A stretch of DNA of 64,000 nt from Anaerolineae bacterium (GTDB lineage Bacteria; Chloroflexota; Anaerolineae; Aggregatilineales; Aggregatilineaceae). The stretch is from positions 124,001-188,000 of the forward strand of contig JAHDLB010000008.1 of NCBI GenBank assembly GCA_018432315.1, read 5' to 3'. The notes beneath the pieces were generated by a model. That model was not told the origin of the DNA and ran no database searches. It saw only the letters and a program-made list of their open reading frames with translations. Position numbers and translations under genes: made by a program. Positions 24,502-34,628 of this stretch are shown here, in pieces (the stretch's first letter is position 1; each line of letters opens with the position of its first letter).

Positions 24502-25752
24502 CTACTCGGCAATTGGCTCTTCCTCGGCAACCGGTTCAACCACTTCAGATTGTACCGTGTCTGCCTCGGATTCGCTAGGTTCAATTTCGCCGTCCTGCGA
24601 ATCTTCCGATTCGAGCAGGTCTTGCGTATCCAGCAGGTCGTTGTCGACGTCGCGGATGCTCAGACCCAGGCGCTGGCGGTGCGGCTCGATGCTGATGATT
24701 CGCGCCGTGATGGCCTGGCCTTCGCGCAGCAGCTCAGCCGGGTTTTCCGGGGCCGGGTCGGCGATCTGGCTCACGTGCAGCAGCGCTTCGATGCCCGGGT
24801 CCAGGCTGACGAACGCGCCGAACTGTGTCACGCGGCTGATCACGCCGTCCACCATCTGGCCGACGTGGTACATCTCGTCCACCTGCGACCACGGGTTCGG
24901 CTGCAGGCGCTTGAGCGACAGCCCGATGCGGCGGCCTTCCTGGTCCAGACGCAGCACGTACACATCGATCTCGTCGCCCACGTTGAGCAATTCGCGCGGG
25001 TGCTTGACGCGGTGCCAGGCCAGCTCGCTGATGTGGATCAGGCCGTCGGCTCCGCCGAGGTCGACGAAGGCGCCGAAGTCGCGCAGGCCGCTGACCACGC
25101 CGCGGCGAATCTCGCCTTCGGTCAGGTTCTCGAGCAGCGAGTCCTTGCGCGCATCGCGGATCTCGCGCTGGGCTTCGCGCTGGCTGAGCACCAGGCGGCG
25201 GCGCCGGCGGTTGACCTCGATGACCTTGACCGAGATCGGCTTGCCGATCATGTCGGCCAGGTGGGTCTTGCGCTCTTCTTCGCTCAGGCCGCGCGGCAGG
25301 TCTACCACGTGGCTGGCCGGGACGAAGCCGCGAAGATTGCCGAACGGCACGATCAGGCCGCCGCGGTTGGCGTCGGCGATGGCGCCGTCGAACATGTCTT
25401 CGGAGTTCATCATGTCCTCGGCGCGCAGCCAGTCTTCGTTCTGCTTGGCCTGCGCCACCGAGACGATCATGTTGCCGTCTTCGTCCTCGGTGCGAACGAT
25501 CATCACCGGGATTTCGGCCCCGACGGTGAACGTTGCCTCGTCGCCGAGCTTCTCCATATCGTTACGGGGCACGACGCCGTCACGCTTCATGCCGAGGTCC
25601 ACCAACATACCCATGCTATCGATCGACAGGATGACACCGGTGACGATGTCGCCGCGCACGGGCTGTTCCACTGCGAACGACTCCTCCAACAGGGTGAGGA
25701 AGTCCATGTCCGCGTCTACCGAATCTGTGTGTACGTGTGTGCTGTCTACCAT
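24502..25752 (-). CDS. S1 domain protein (ribosomal protein S1 family)
   Basis: The 416 aa protein has four S1 domains. The first (about residues 31-100) starts RGDIVTGVILSIDSMGMLVDLG, the second is about 118-195, the third starts EIRRGVVSGLRDFGAFVDLGG (about 215) and the fourth QMVDGVISRVTQFGAFVSLDPG (about 300). An acidic tail ends the protein. S1 proteins bind mRNA and help start translation. The tandem paralogue at 26131-27744 has the same order. A consensus promoter lies about 250 bp upstream, and the leader contains an intrinsic terminator, so attenuation is possible. Confidence 0.93.
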   Translation of the reverse strand: MVDSTHVHTDSVDADMDFLTLLEESFAVEQPVRGDIVTGVILSIDSMGMLVDLGMKRDGVVPRNDMEKLGDEATFTVGAEIPVMIVRTEDEDGNMIVSVAQAKQNEDWLRAEDMMNSEDMFDGAIADANRGGLIVPFGNLRGFVPASHVVDLPRGLSEEERKTHLADMIGKPISVKVIEVNRRRRRLVLSQREAQREIRDARKDSLLENLTEGEIRRGVVSGLRDFGAFVDLGGADGLIHISELAWHRVKHPRELLNVGDEIDVYVLRLDQEGRRIGLSLKRLQPNPWSQVDEMYHVGQMVDGVISRVTQFGAFVSLDPGIEALLHVSQIADPAPENPAELLREGQAITARIISIEPHRQRLGLSIRDVDNDLLDTQDLLESEDSQDGEIEPSESEADTVQSEVVEPVAEEEPIAE

Positions 25753-25805
25753 ATTTCTTTTAGTCTATCCCCCCAGGGGTCGAATTTTGTGGCTCTGGAA
25801 AACCC

Positions 25806-25849
25806 AAACAAAAACCGGAATCTGCCACAGAAATGTGATCAGAATCCGG
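25806..25849 (-). terminator. Intrinsic terminator inside the S1-gene leader (possible attenuator)
   Basis: On the minus strand CCGGATTCTG (25840-25849) pairs with CAGATTCCGG (25815-25824) with one T-T mismatch and a 15 nt loop, followed by TTTTTGTTT. It lies about 140-190 nt after the predicted transcription start and 54 nt before the ATG. Confidence 0.75.
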
Positions 25850-25998
25850 CGGTTGGTTCGGGATGATCGCGGCGCGCGACGCGGATGGCGTCGTAAAACG
25901 AACTTATCTGGTTGTTAGAATTGCCATAACCCGAATCGAACGTTTTCGAAACCAAGCGGTTAGTTGCGCAACGCGCCCTCCTCTCCAGAGTCCGGAGC

Positions 25999-26027
25999 AT
26001 TATAGCGGGCCCGGCGCGGTTTGTCAA
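25999..26027 (-). promoter_or_regulatory. Perfect sigma-70 consensus promoter for the S1 gene
   Basis: TTGACA (26022-26027) and TATAAT (25999-26004) on the minus strand are separated by exactly 17 bp. It is the only perfect consensus match I found in the window and should be very strong. Confidence 0.85.
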
Positions 26028-26072
26028 ACGGATTGCTCCGGTTGGCACAAGCTGCGTTTTGCGCAAGCCCAA

Positions 26073-26100
26073 ACCACCCCGGCGCGACATGCGGGGTGGT
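26073..26100 (-). terminator. Probable terminator of the second S1 gene
   Basis: On the minus strand ACCACCCCG (26092-26100) pairs with CGGGGTGGT (26073-26081), followed by TTGGGCTTG, a weak U run. It lies 31 bp after the S1 paralogue stop. Confidence 0.5.
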
Positions 26101-26130
26101 CGGGGGGATTATCCGCGTGTCGAACGAGTC

Positions 26131-27744
<1,614 letters not shown>

Positions 27745-28119
27745 GTGCTATCTACCACCTTTGTGCTGGGAGTCGACTCGGTTCGCGGACGGGCCCCGAA
27801 GGATGTCGGGCCAATGCAACTCCCATGCTGCATTTGGGTCACTATCACCCGCGCAGCCCGCCACTGGCACTAATCATAACATAAAAAGAATAACACTATA
27901 GACAGGTGTGGGCGGTTGTCGCTGCGTTCGAGCCCGGCTGCGAAGACCATAAAAATAGTATAGCCTGTCGTTTTTAACTAAACAAGCGATAAATTGGGGA
28001 AAATTCACTAATATGGTATTCGTGTTATGTCACGGTCGTGTGGCCCGTCCGGCAGCGGGCAAAATGGAACCCCCGGCGCGATTCGGCGGACTAACAAGGC
28101 GAACGCGTAAGGAGCGAGT
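27745..28119. other. 375 bp divergent intergenic region, AT-rich
   Basis: It separates the second S1 gene (minus) from the sigma factor gene (plus). About 27930-28030 is clearly AT-rich. On the minus strand GCGACA and TATAGT with 16 bp spacing, near 27900, may be the S1 promoter, giving a leader of about 140 nt. On the plus strand TTGGGG and TATTCG with 17 bp spacing near 28000 may drive the sigma gene. No gene or RNA gene was seen. Confidence 0.45.
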
Positions 28120-28686
28120 ATGCCTGACCACATCTGGAGCGCCCAGCCCACCGATCGCCAGCTCGTGAACGCCATCGCGCGCGGCGATTCGGGCGCGCTC
28201 GAAACGCTCTACGAGCGGCACGGCCTGCCCGTGCTGGCCTACCTGATCGGGCAGGTCAGCGATCGCGCGCTGGCCGAAGAAGTGCTGCAGGACGTGATGC
28301 TGGCTGCCTGGCAGGGCGCGGCGCGCTTCCGGGGCGACAGCTCGGTGCGGACGTGGCTGCTGGCGATTGCCCGGCGGCGCGCGATCACCGCCCGGCAGCG
28401 GCGCGGGCCGCTTGAAGCCCCGCTCGCAGACGACATCGCCGCCGACGCCGAGGCGCCCGGCGACCGGCTGGATGTCCTGGCGGATCAGGCTGCGCTGCGC
28501 GCCGCGATCGCGGAACTGCCCCCCGATCAGCGCGAGACGCTCGAACTCGTTTTCTACCACAACCTCTCGGGCACCGAAGCGGCGGAGGTGCTGGGCGTCC
28601 CGCCCGGCACGGTCAAGAGCCGCCTGCACCGGGCCAAGTCGCTGCTGCACAAGCTGCTGCGCTTACAGGAGAACGCCGATGCATGA
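28120..28686 (+). CDS. RNA polymerase ECF sigma factor
   Basis: The 188 aa protein has sigma region 2 (residues about 24-90: YLIGQVSDRALAEEVLQDVMLAAW, then WLLAIARRRAI) and region 4 (about 125-180: AIAELPPDQRETLELVFYHNLSGTEAAEVLGVPPGTVKSRLHRAKSLL). Regions 1.1, 1.2 and 3 are absent, as in ECF sigma factors. It directs RNA polymerase to a specific set of promoters. Its end overlaps the anti-sigma gene by 8 bp, showing coupling. Its activity is expected to be held by the anti-sigma protein until an envelope signal arrives. Confidence 0.93.
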   Translation: MPDHIWSAQPTDRQLVNAIARGDSGALETLYERHGLPVLAYLIGQVSDRALAEEVLQDVMLAAWQGAARFRGDSSVRTWLLAIARRRAITARQRRGPLEAPLADDIAADAEAPGDRLDVLADQAALRAAIAELPPDQRETLELVFYHNLSGTEAAEVLGVPPGTVKSRLHRAKSLLHKLLRLQENADA

Positions 28687-30673
28687 GCCGTGGCAAAGCC
28701 AACTCCCGATGTACGTAGCGGGCACCCTGCCGCCGGAAGATCGCGACGCGGTGGAGGCGCACCTGGCGACCTGTGAGGCGTGCCGGGCGCTGGTCCGCGA
28801 GTGGGAGCGCATCGGTGCCGCCGTGCGGAGCGAATCCGCCGCCCGCGTGGAGAGCGCGAGCCTGCCGCCGCTGGCGCTGAGCGTCACGCGTCCGCAAGGC
28901 GAGGCGCCTCTCTCGCGCAACGGGCGGGGCGGCACGCTTCCGGCCTGGGAGGTCTCATCACACGACGACAAGGAGACAGGTGACATGACCGTAACGACAA
29001 CCCGGACCATCCAACGAACGTGGTGGCAGCCGCTGCCACGGCCCCGCCTGGCCCCGACGCTGATCGCGGCGGTGCTGATGGCGATCTTGTTCGGCGGCGC
29101 GCTGCTGCTGTTCAACGCGCGGCAGGACGGCACCACGACCTCACCGGGCGCGCCCTCCGGCGGCGACGGGAACCCGCCCGCCGCGATCCAGAGTACGGCG
29201 ACCGAAACGCCGCCGCCCACCGCCACGCCGTTCCCCACCCAGCCGGTCGTCATTACGGCGACGTCGGTCCTGCCTACCGCCGTCCCGCCGCATGACGCCG
29301 AGGCCATGCCGCCGGCGGGCGAGCCGTCGCCAGTCGTCATCACGGCGACGCCGGTCCCGTTCGAGGGGCCTGTGATCGAGGTTCTCGATCCCACCGTCGT
29401 GCCGCCGCCGCTGGCGACCGGGGTGTCGCTGGAGGGCGTGCGCTACGAGGCGCAGGGCTGGAACAACGCCGGCCCGGCGACGCTGGCGATGGCGCTGAGC
29501 GTTTACGGCTGGGACGGCGACCAGGACACCGCCGCCGCGTGGCTGAAGCCCGATCCGGAAGACAAGAGCGTCAGCCCGTGGCAGATGGTCGCCTACGTGA
29601 ACGGGCAGACCCCCTACCGCGCCATCTACCGCATGGGCGGCACGCTGGACGTGCTCAAGAGCGCGGTGGCGGCGGGCTTCCCGGTGATCGCGGCGGTGGG
29701 GATGGACACGGAGTCGGACGGCTGGTTCGGGCATTACCAGCTCGTGACCGGCTACGACGAGGGCGCGGGTGTGCTGCTGGTCTACGACAGCTACCTGGGC
29801 CCGACGACGGAGCCGCGCCGCGTCCCGTTCAGCGAATTCGACGCCGCGTGGTGGCCGTTCAACCGGACGTTCGTCGTGGTGTTCCCCGCCGACCGGGCCG
29901 GTGACGTGCAGGCGGCGCTGCTGGGCTATGGCGGCTCGACCGTGTTGGATGTGGTGACCGATGCGAATACCGGCGAAATGCAGCAGGTGCTGCTGGGCTA
30001 CGGCAACGGCCCAGCCTACGGCGCCCGGATGGCGCTGGATGCCGCGTCGAGCGCGACGACCCAATCGCCGGAAGACGTGTGGGGCTGGTTCAACCTGGGC
30101 ACGGCGTATACCACGCTGGGCCGCTTCGAGGATGCCGCTGCCGCGTACGATCGCGCGCTCGATATCGGCCTGCCGTTCCGCGCGCTGTGGTACCAGTTTG
30201 GGCCCTATGAAGCTTACTTCAAGATCGGGCGTTACACCGATGTGATCGCCCTGGCCGCGTCCGTGCTGGACGTGACGCCGTACGTCGAAGAGGCGCACTA
30301 CTGGCAGGCTCTGGCCCACGCGGCGCGGGGCGAGGTCGAGGACGCCAGCCGCGCGCTCGAACAGGTGATCGCGCTGAATCCGAATTTCTTCGTGGGCGAG
30401 CTTGCCCGCTTCCAGGCCGCGCCCGACGTGTTCGCGCCGGTGACGCCGCCGGGAGACGCCCCGCCGGTGCTGCTGGCGACTCCCACGCCCATCCTGGCGA
30501 CGCCGATTCGGGTCGAATTGACGCCGACGCTGCCGCCCTTCCCGTCTGGCACGCCGGTCCCTGCCGAGCCGACGCTGCCGCCGACGCTCATCCCGTCCGA
30601 CACGCCGGTGCCCGCCGAGCCGACGCTGCCGCCGACGCTGCTGCCGACTGCCACGCCCATCCCGGCCAACTAG
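28679..30673 (+). CDS. Membrane anti-sigma factor fused to an extracellular C39-like domain and TPR repeats
   Basis: The 664 aa protein starts at an ATG overlapping the sigma stop. Its N terminus has the zinc anti-sigma motif H28-x3-C32-x2-C35. A basic-flanked membrane segment spans about residues 125-145, then a P/T-rich linker (150-240). A C39-like papain-fold domain follows (about 245-400), with Q259, then A264 where family peptidases have the catalytic Cys, H352 and D370. TPR-like repeats (about 430-560; WFNLGTAYTTLGRFEDAAAAYDRAL) and a P/T-rich end complete it. So the cytosolic part binds sigma and the outer part is a probable non-catalytic sensor. The binding partner is unknown. Confidence 0.88.
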   Translation: MHEPWQSQLPMYVAGTLPPEDRDAVEAHLATCEACRALVREWERIGAAVRSESAARVESASLPPLALSVTRPQGEAPLSRNGRGGTLPAWEVSSHDDKETGDMTVTTTRTIQRTWWQPLPRPRLAPTLIAAVLMAILFGGALLLFNARQDGTTTSPGAPSGGDGNPPAAIQSTATETPPPTATPFPTQPVVITATSVLPTAVPPHDAEAMPPAGEPSPVVITATPVPFEGPVIEVLDPTVVPPPLATGVSLEGVRYEAQGWNNAGPATLAMALSVYGWDGDQDTAAAWLKPDPEDKSVSPWQMVAYVNGQTPYRAIYRMGGTLDVLKSAVAAGFPVIAAVGMDTESDGWFGHYQLVTGYDEGAGVLLVYDSYLGPTTEPRRVPFSEFDAAWWPFNRTFVVVFPADRAGDVQAALLGYGGSTVLDVVTDANTGEMQQVLLGYGNGPAYGARMALDAASSATTQSPEDVWGWFNLGTAYTTLGRFEDAAAAYDRALDIGLPFRALWYQFGPYEAYFKIGRYTDVIALAASVLDVTPYVEEAHYWQALAHAARGEVEDASRALEQVIALNPNFFVGELARFQAAPDVFAPVTPPGDAPPVLLATPTPILATPIRVELTPTLPPFPSGTPVPAEPTLPPTLIPSDTPVPAEPTLPPTLLPTATPIPAN

Positions 30674-30693
30674 CAGCAGGCAAGTTGAACCTT

Positions 30694-30718
30694 CAGGGGC
30701 GCGTCATTCGCGCCCCTG
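30694..30718 (+). terminator. Terminator of the sigma/anti-sigma operon
   Basis: CAGGGGCGCG (30694-30703) and CGCGCCCCTG (30709-30718) form a perfect 10 bp stem with a 5 nt loop, followed by ATGCTTTCCC, a short U run. Confidence 0.65.
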
Positions 30719-30758
30719 ATGCTTTCCCGCGGAATCCTCCCCTGTCGAACCATCCCCC

Positions 30759-30787
30759 TGAACAGATGGCCCAAGTTGCGTTAGAAT
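30759..30787 (+). promoter_or_regulatory. Candidate promoter of the ABC export operon
   Basis: TGAACA (30759-30764) and TAGAAT (30782-30787) are 17 bp apart. A second candidate, TTGAAC (30818-30823) with TATAGG (30843-30848), has 19 bp spacing. The leader to the ATG at 30928 would be 70-135 nt. Confidence 0.4.
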
Positions 30788-30927
30788 AGGCGTTTGCGCT
30801 CGAATTTGGTGACAGTGTTGAACCCAATCCACGTATAAACGGTATAGGTATAGTTGTACGTTGGTGAAGGGCAGCGCCAACGTCCGCCCCGTGGTTCATG
30901 CGCTCGACACGTCAAGGATCGTTGTGA

Positions 30928-33900
30928 ATGGTAAGTCGTCGTCGCACATCATCTCGTTGGACCCAACGGTTGGGAGATGGCCTGCGCGAGTTGAGACGGA
31001 CACCGGTCCGTTTCGCGTTTCATCTGGCCGTTGCGCGTCTGATTACGCAGTGGCGCTCGCTGCTGACCATCGTCGCTGGGACGATCCTGGCGGCGTCGAT
31101 CGGCGCGCTGGTGCCGCTTTATACGACCGCCGTGGCCCAGGTCGGCATGACTCAGCGCCTGGACGACCAGCCCGCGCGCGATGTCCACGTCCAGGCCAAC
31201 ATCAGCCTGCGCGCGGCGGAATGGGCCGATCGCGGCGGCCTGGAGCAGCAAACCGCCGGGGCGACGGCGCTCGCCGAGGGGCTGGTCCGGCAGGACCTGG
31301 ACGCGATCGCGGGCTGGGTCGACCGGATCGTTGGCTATAACGAAACCGAGGCGATGGGCCTCTCGCTGGTGCCGGAGAGCGGCGACGACCTCCAGCCGCT
31401 GATCGGCATTCGCACGCGCCTGGGCTATTACGACGGTTGGACCGAGCAGGTACGCGTCGTCGATGGGCGCCTGCCCGAAGCGAATCCGGACGGCGTCGAC
31501 GTCGAGGGCGTGATCGGCCTGAACGTCGCCAACGAGATCAACCTGGAGCCGGGCACGGTGGTCGTGCTCGACCAGGGGTTGGACCAGCGCGGGAACGCCG
31601 GCGGCGGCCACGCGTCGAGCCGCCCGATCACGCTGCGCATCGCGGGCATCGTGGCCCCGGTCGACGAGGCCGATCCGTACTGGATGGAGCCGTCGCCGCT
31701 GCGCCTGCTCGACCGGCAGAGTGGGGCGGGGCTGTGGGATTACGAGTTCGTGTTCCTGACGGGGCGCGAGGCGGTCTTCCGCACCGCGACCGATTTCCTG
31801 CCCGACACGCCGACCAAGATCGGCTGGCGGGTGCTGCTGGCGCACGACAACCTGCCGTTTTCGCGCATCAATGTCGCGCGCGATGCCCTGCGCACGCTCG
31901 ACCGCAACATGCGCTTCACCTTCAAGGAATCGATCGCGCCCGACATCAGCGACACCAGCGTCAACACCCAGCGCCAGGACCTGGCCTTCAACTACTACAC
32001 GCGCCTGATCGATTTCGACACGATCCGGCGCGACCGTGACGACGGAATTTTGCTGGCCTATCACAACGAAGTCGAGCTGCTCGATGCGCCTTTCGGCCTG
32101 CTGCTGCTACAGGTCGGGGCGCTCGTGCTGTTCTTCCTGATGGTGACGGCGGCGCTGGTCCGGCGCGGCGAGCGGCGCGAGATCGCCATGCTGCAAAGCC
32201 GCGGCGCCTGGGACAGCCAGATCGTGCTGCTGCGCGGCATCGAGGCGCTGCTGATCTGCATCCTGGCGGTGATCGTCGCGCCGTTCCTGTCGCAGATGCT
32301 GCTGACCGCGCTCGGCCCGATGGTCGCCAACACCGAGGAATTCCCCCTGCCGCTGACGGCGGACGTGTTCCTGTTCGCCGGGCTGGCGGCGGGGGTGACC
32401 TTCCTGGCGCTGATCGGGACGCTGCGGCCCGTGCTGCGGCTGCCGCTGGTGCTGGCGGGCGGCGCGGCGGCGCGCAGCGAGCGCCAGCATTGGTGGCAGC
32501 GCTATTACCTCGACGCGATCCTGGCGCTCGTCGGGCTGGGCGCGCTGTGGCTGCTGGTCCGGCGCGGATCGCCGCTTTCGGACGTGAACCTGGGCGGCCA
32601 GCAGGCCGATCCGCTGATGCTGATGGCCCCGGCGCTGTTGTTCCTGGCGCTGGGCAGCCTGGCGCTACGCTTCTTCCCGATCGTCGCGGGCGTGGCGGCG
32701 CGCGCGGCGGCGGGGGGACGCGGCCTGTTGAGCGCGCTGGCGAGCTGGCAGCTCAGCCGCGAGCCGGTGCACTACGGGCGCATCACGTTTCTGCTGGCGC
32801 TGGCGATCGGCATTGGCTGGTTTGCGACGAGCTTCCGCGCGACGGTGTCCAACAGCCACGAGGATCAGGCGAAATACGCCGTGGGGACCGACGTGCGGCT
32901 GGTGGAGCGCGACACCAACCTGAACGCCAACCGCGCGCGTCCCGCGTCCTATTTCGCCGGGCAGGACGGGATCGCCGCCGCCAGCACGGCCTACCGGGTG
33001 TTCGGCGCCAACCTGAGCACCAGCATGGCCGGTGACCTGCGCGGCACGATCCTGGGCATCGATCCGGACACGTTTGGCGATACGCTGTACTGGCGGTCCG
33101 ACCTGGGCGCGATCTACACGCCGCGCGCGCCCGGCGACCCGCCGAACCTGCCGGAGCCGGGCTACGAGCTGCCGGTGATGCCGGACAAGGTGGGCGTGTG
33201 GGCCCGCTTCGAGGTCACCGCCGGTTTTTCGGCGGCGCAGGCGTTCCGCGCCGACGTGCCGCGCATGGTCCAGCGCACGGAGCTGGGCCTGCGCCTGCGC
33301 GACGCGGACGGCGCGTGGATCGTCGTGCCGCTGGAGCCGGTGGAGATCGAATACCTGCGCGTGGGCACCGACGTGCCCGGCATCGAGTCGCGCGGGTTCG
33401 TGACCAGCGGGTGGGTGTACTGCGAGGCGGACATCGGCGCGCTGCAGTACGAGCCGCAGGGGCCGGTCCGGCTGGTGTCGCTGTTCTGGCAGTACCGCTC
33501 GCCCACCGCCCGCGGCGAGCGCGGGATGCGCCTGACGCTGGCCGACATGACGCTGTTCGACGCGGCGGGCAACGCGACGCCCTACGAGGTGTTCGCCGGC
33601 AACGAGTGGGAGTTCCTCTACGACCGCGGCGCGACTGCGACCGGCAACGCCACCGCGGGCGGGGCGCTGGTCGGCGAGCGCGACGATGCCCTGTTCGTCC
33701 GCTGGGACCAGGACGCGCAGCGCTCGACGGTGGGCGTGCTGCTCAACTACCCGGACCTGGGGCCGATTGACGCTGTCGTGAGCCGCCGCATGCAGGAAGA
33801 AAACGGCCTGACCTACGGCCTGAACGGCACGCCGTTCACCCTGTTGAACATCGCCGGGAGCAATCTCCGCTTCCAGGCGGTGCAGGTGACCGACTATTAC

Positions 33901-34614
33901 CCGTCGCTGTTCAACCGCGCGCCTTCCGACGCCGATCCGAAGGGCAATTCGTTCATGGTGGTGGACGTGCGCGAGCTGATGTACCGGCTGAACCGGCGGC
34001 CCAGCGTGGCGATCTATCCCGACGAGGTGTGGCTGCGCCTGGATTCCGGCGTGAACGAGCGCAGCCAGTCCGAGGTCGCGGATCTGATCGGCTCGCTGGA
34101 CGGCGCCGAACAGGGCGGGGTGGTGATCCTCAGCGGCGTCACCCTGGCCGACGAGCTGGACAAGCTGCGCACCAACCCGCTGGGCCTGGGCCTGTTGGGC
34201 CTGATGTACCTGGCCTTCATCATGGCGCTGGTGCTGAGCGTGGTCGGCCTGCTGACGTATGCCGGGCTGACGGCGCAATCGCGCCGGACCGAGTTCGGCG
34301 TGCTGCGCGCGCTGGGGCTGTCGTCGCTGCGCGTGGTGGGCGGGCTGGCGCTGGAGCAGGCGTTCGTGATGGGTATCGGGGTCGTGCTGGGCGCGGTGCT
34401 GGGTTGGGTGCTCGCCAGCCAGGTGGTGCCCACGCTGGCGCTCGGCGCGACGGGCGAAAGCGTGGTCCCGCCGTTCGTGATGCGCATCGAAATCCAGCGG
34501 TTTTTGGAATACGGCCTGCTGATGCTGGTGGTGCTGCTGCTCGTGCTCAGCTCGAGCCTGCTGCTGGTTCGGCAGCTTTCGCTGGCGCGGACCCTGCGCC
34601 TGGGTGAAGAATAG
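30928..34614 (+). CDS. Large FtsX/MacB-type ABC transporter permease
   Basis: This 1228 aa permease has an N-terminal membrane segment (about residues 43-65, SLLTIVAGTILAASIGALVPLY), then a large extracellular domain. A membrane block near residues 390-510 (LLLLQVGALVLFFLMVTAALVRRGERREIAMLQSRGA) is followed by further segments, a second large extracellular region (about 670-1090) and a final block (LGLMYLAFIMALVLSVVGLLTYA, ending RTLRLGEE). Usual MacB permeases have four segments and about 400-650 residues, so this is about twice that and looks like two FtsX modules fused. It probably exports lipids, glycans or peptides or works on the wall. The 1196 aa partner lies 14 bp downstream. Confidence 0.87.
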   Translation: MVSRRRTSSRWTQRLGDGLRELRRTPVRFAFHLAVARLITQWRSLLTIVAGTILAASIGALVPLYTTAVAQVGMTQRLDDQPARDVHVQANISLRAAEWADRGGLEQQTAGATALAEGLVRQDLDAIAGWVDRIVGYNETEAMGLSLVPESGDDLQPLIGIRTRLGYYDGWTEQVRVVDGRLPEANPDGVDVEGVIGLNVANEINLEPGTVVVLDQGLDQRGNAGGGHASSRPITLRIAGIVAPVDEADPYWMEPSPLRLLDRQSGAGLWDYEFVFLTGREAVFRTATDFLPDTPTKIGWRVLLAHDNLPFSRINVARDALRTLDRNMRFTFKESIAPDISDTSVNTQRQDLAFNYYTRLIDFDTIRRDRDDGILLAYHNEVELLDAPFGLLLLQVGALVLFFLMVTAALVRRGERREIAMLQSRGAWDSQIVLLRGIEALLICILAVIVAPFLSQMLLTALGPMVANTEEFPLPLTADVFLFAGLAAGVTFLALIGTLRPVLRLPLVLAGGAAARSERQHWWQRYYLDAILALVGLGALWLLVRRGSPLSDVNLGGQQADPLMLMAPALLFLALGSLALRFFPIVAGVAARAAAGGRGLLSALASWQLSREPVHYGRITFLLALAIGIGWFATSFRATVSNSHEDQAKYAVGTDVRLVERDTNLNANRARPASYFAGQDGIAAASTAYRVFGANLSTSMAGDLRGTILGIDPDTFGDTLYWRSDLGAIYTPRAPGDPPNLPEPGYELPVMPDKVGVWARFEVTAGFSAAQAFRADVPRMVQRTELGLRLRDADGAWIVVPLEPVEIEYLRVGTDVPGIESRGFVTSGWVYCEADIGALQYEPQGPVRLVSLFWQYRSPTARGERGMRLTLADMTLFDAAGNATPYEVFAGNEWEFLYDRGATATGNATAGGALVGERDDALFVRWDQDAQRSTVGVLLNYPDLGPIDAVVSRRMQEENGLTYGLNGTPFTLLNIAGSNLRFQAVQVTDYYPSLFNRAPSDADPKGNSFMVVDVRELMYRLNRRPSVAIYPDEVWLRLDSGVNERSQSEVADLIGSLDGAEQGGVVILSGVTLADELDKLRTNPLGLGLLGLMYLAFIMALVLSVVGLLTYAGLTAQSRRTEFGVLRALGLSSLRVVGGLALEQAFVMGIGVVLGAVLGWVLASQVVPTLALGATGESVVPPFVMRIEIQRFLEYGLLMLVVLLLVLSSSLLLVRQLSLARTLRLGEE

Positions 34615-34628
34615 GTGGTGGTGGCGCA

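Larger units (their letters stand above)
25753..26130 (-). other. 378 bp leader and spacer between the two S1 genes
   Basis: The region holds, in minus-strand order, a terminator for the upstream S1 paralogue (26073-26100), a consensus promoter (25999-26027), about 150 nt of leader and a second intrinsic terminator (25806-25849) before the start at 25752. A frame ending at 25839 runs through the promoter and lacks a ribosome binding site, so I do not call it a gene. Confidence 0.75.

Noticed and set aside
25839-26090. Possible leader peptide gene upstream of the first S1 gene
   Set aside because: The frame starts before the promoter, so its likely start codon lies upstream of transcription, and no ribosome binding site is seen. 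Its stop falling in the terminator stem is noted but probably chance.
27745-28119. tRNA or other RNA gene in the intergenic region
   Set aside because: No cloverleaf with a GTTCGANNC arm or CCA end could be found here or in the other gaps inspected.
28367-28678. Upstream extension of the anti-sigma protein frame into the sigma gene
   Set aside because: The extra residues come from the sigma gene in another frame; the ATG at 28679 is followed directly by the zinc anti-sigma motif.
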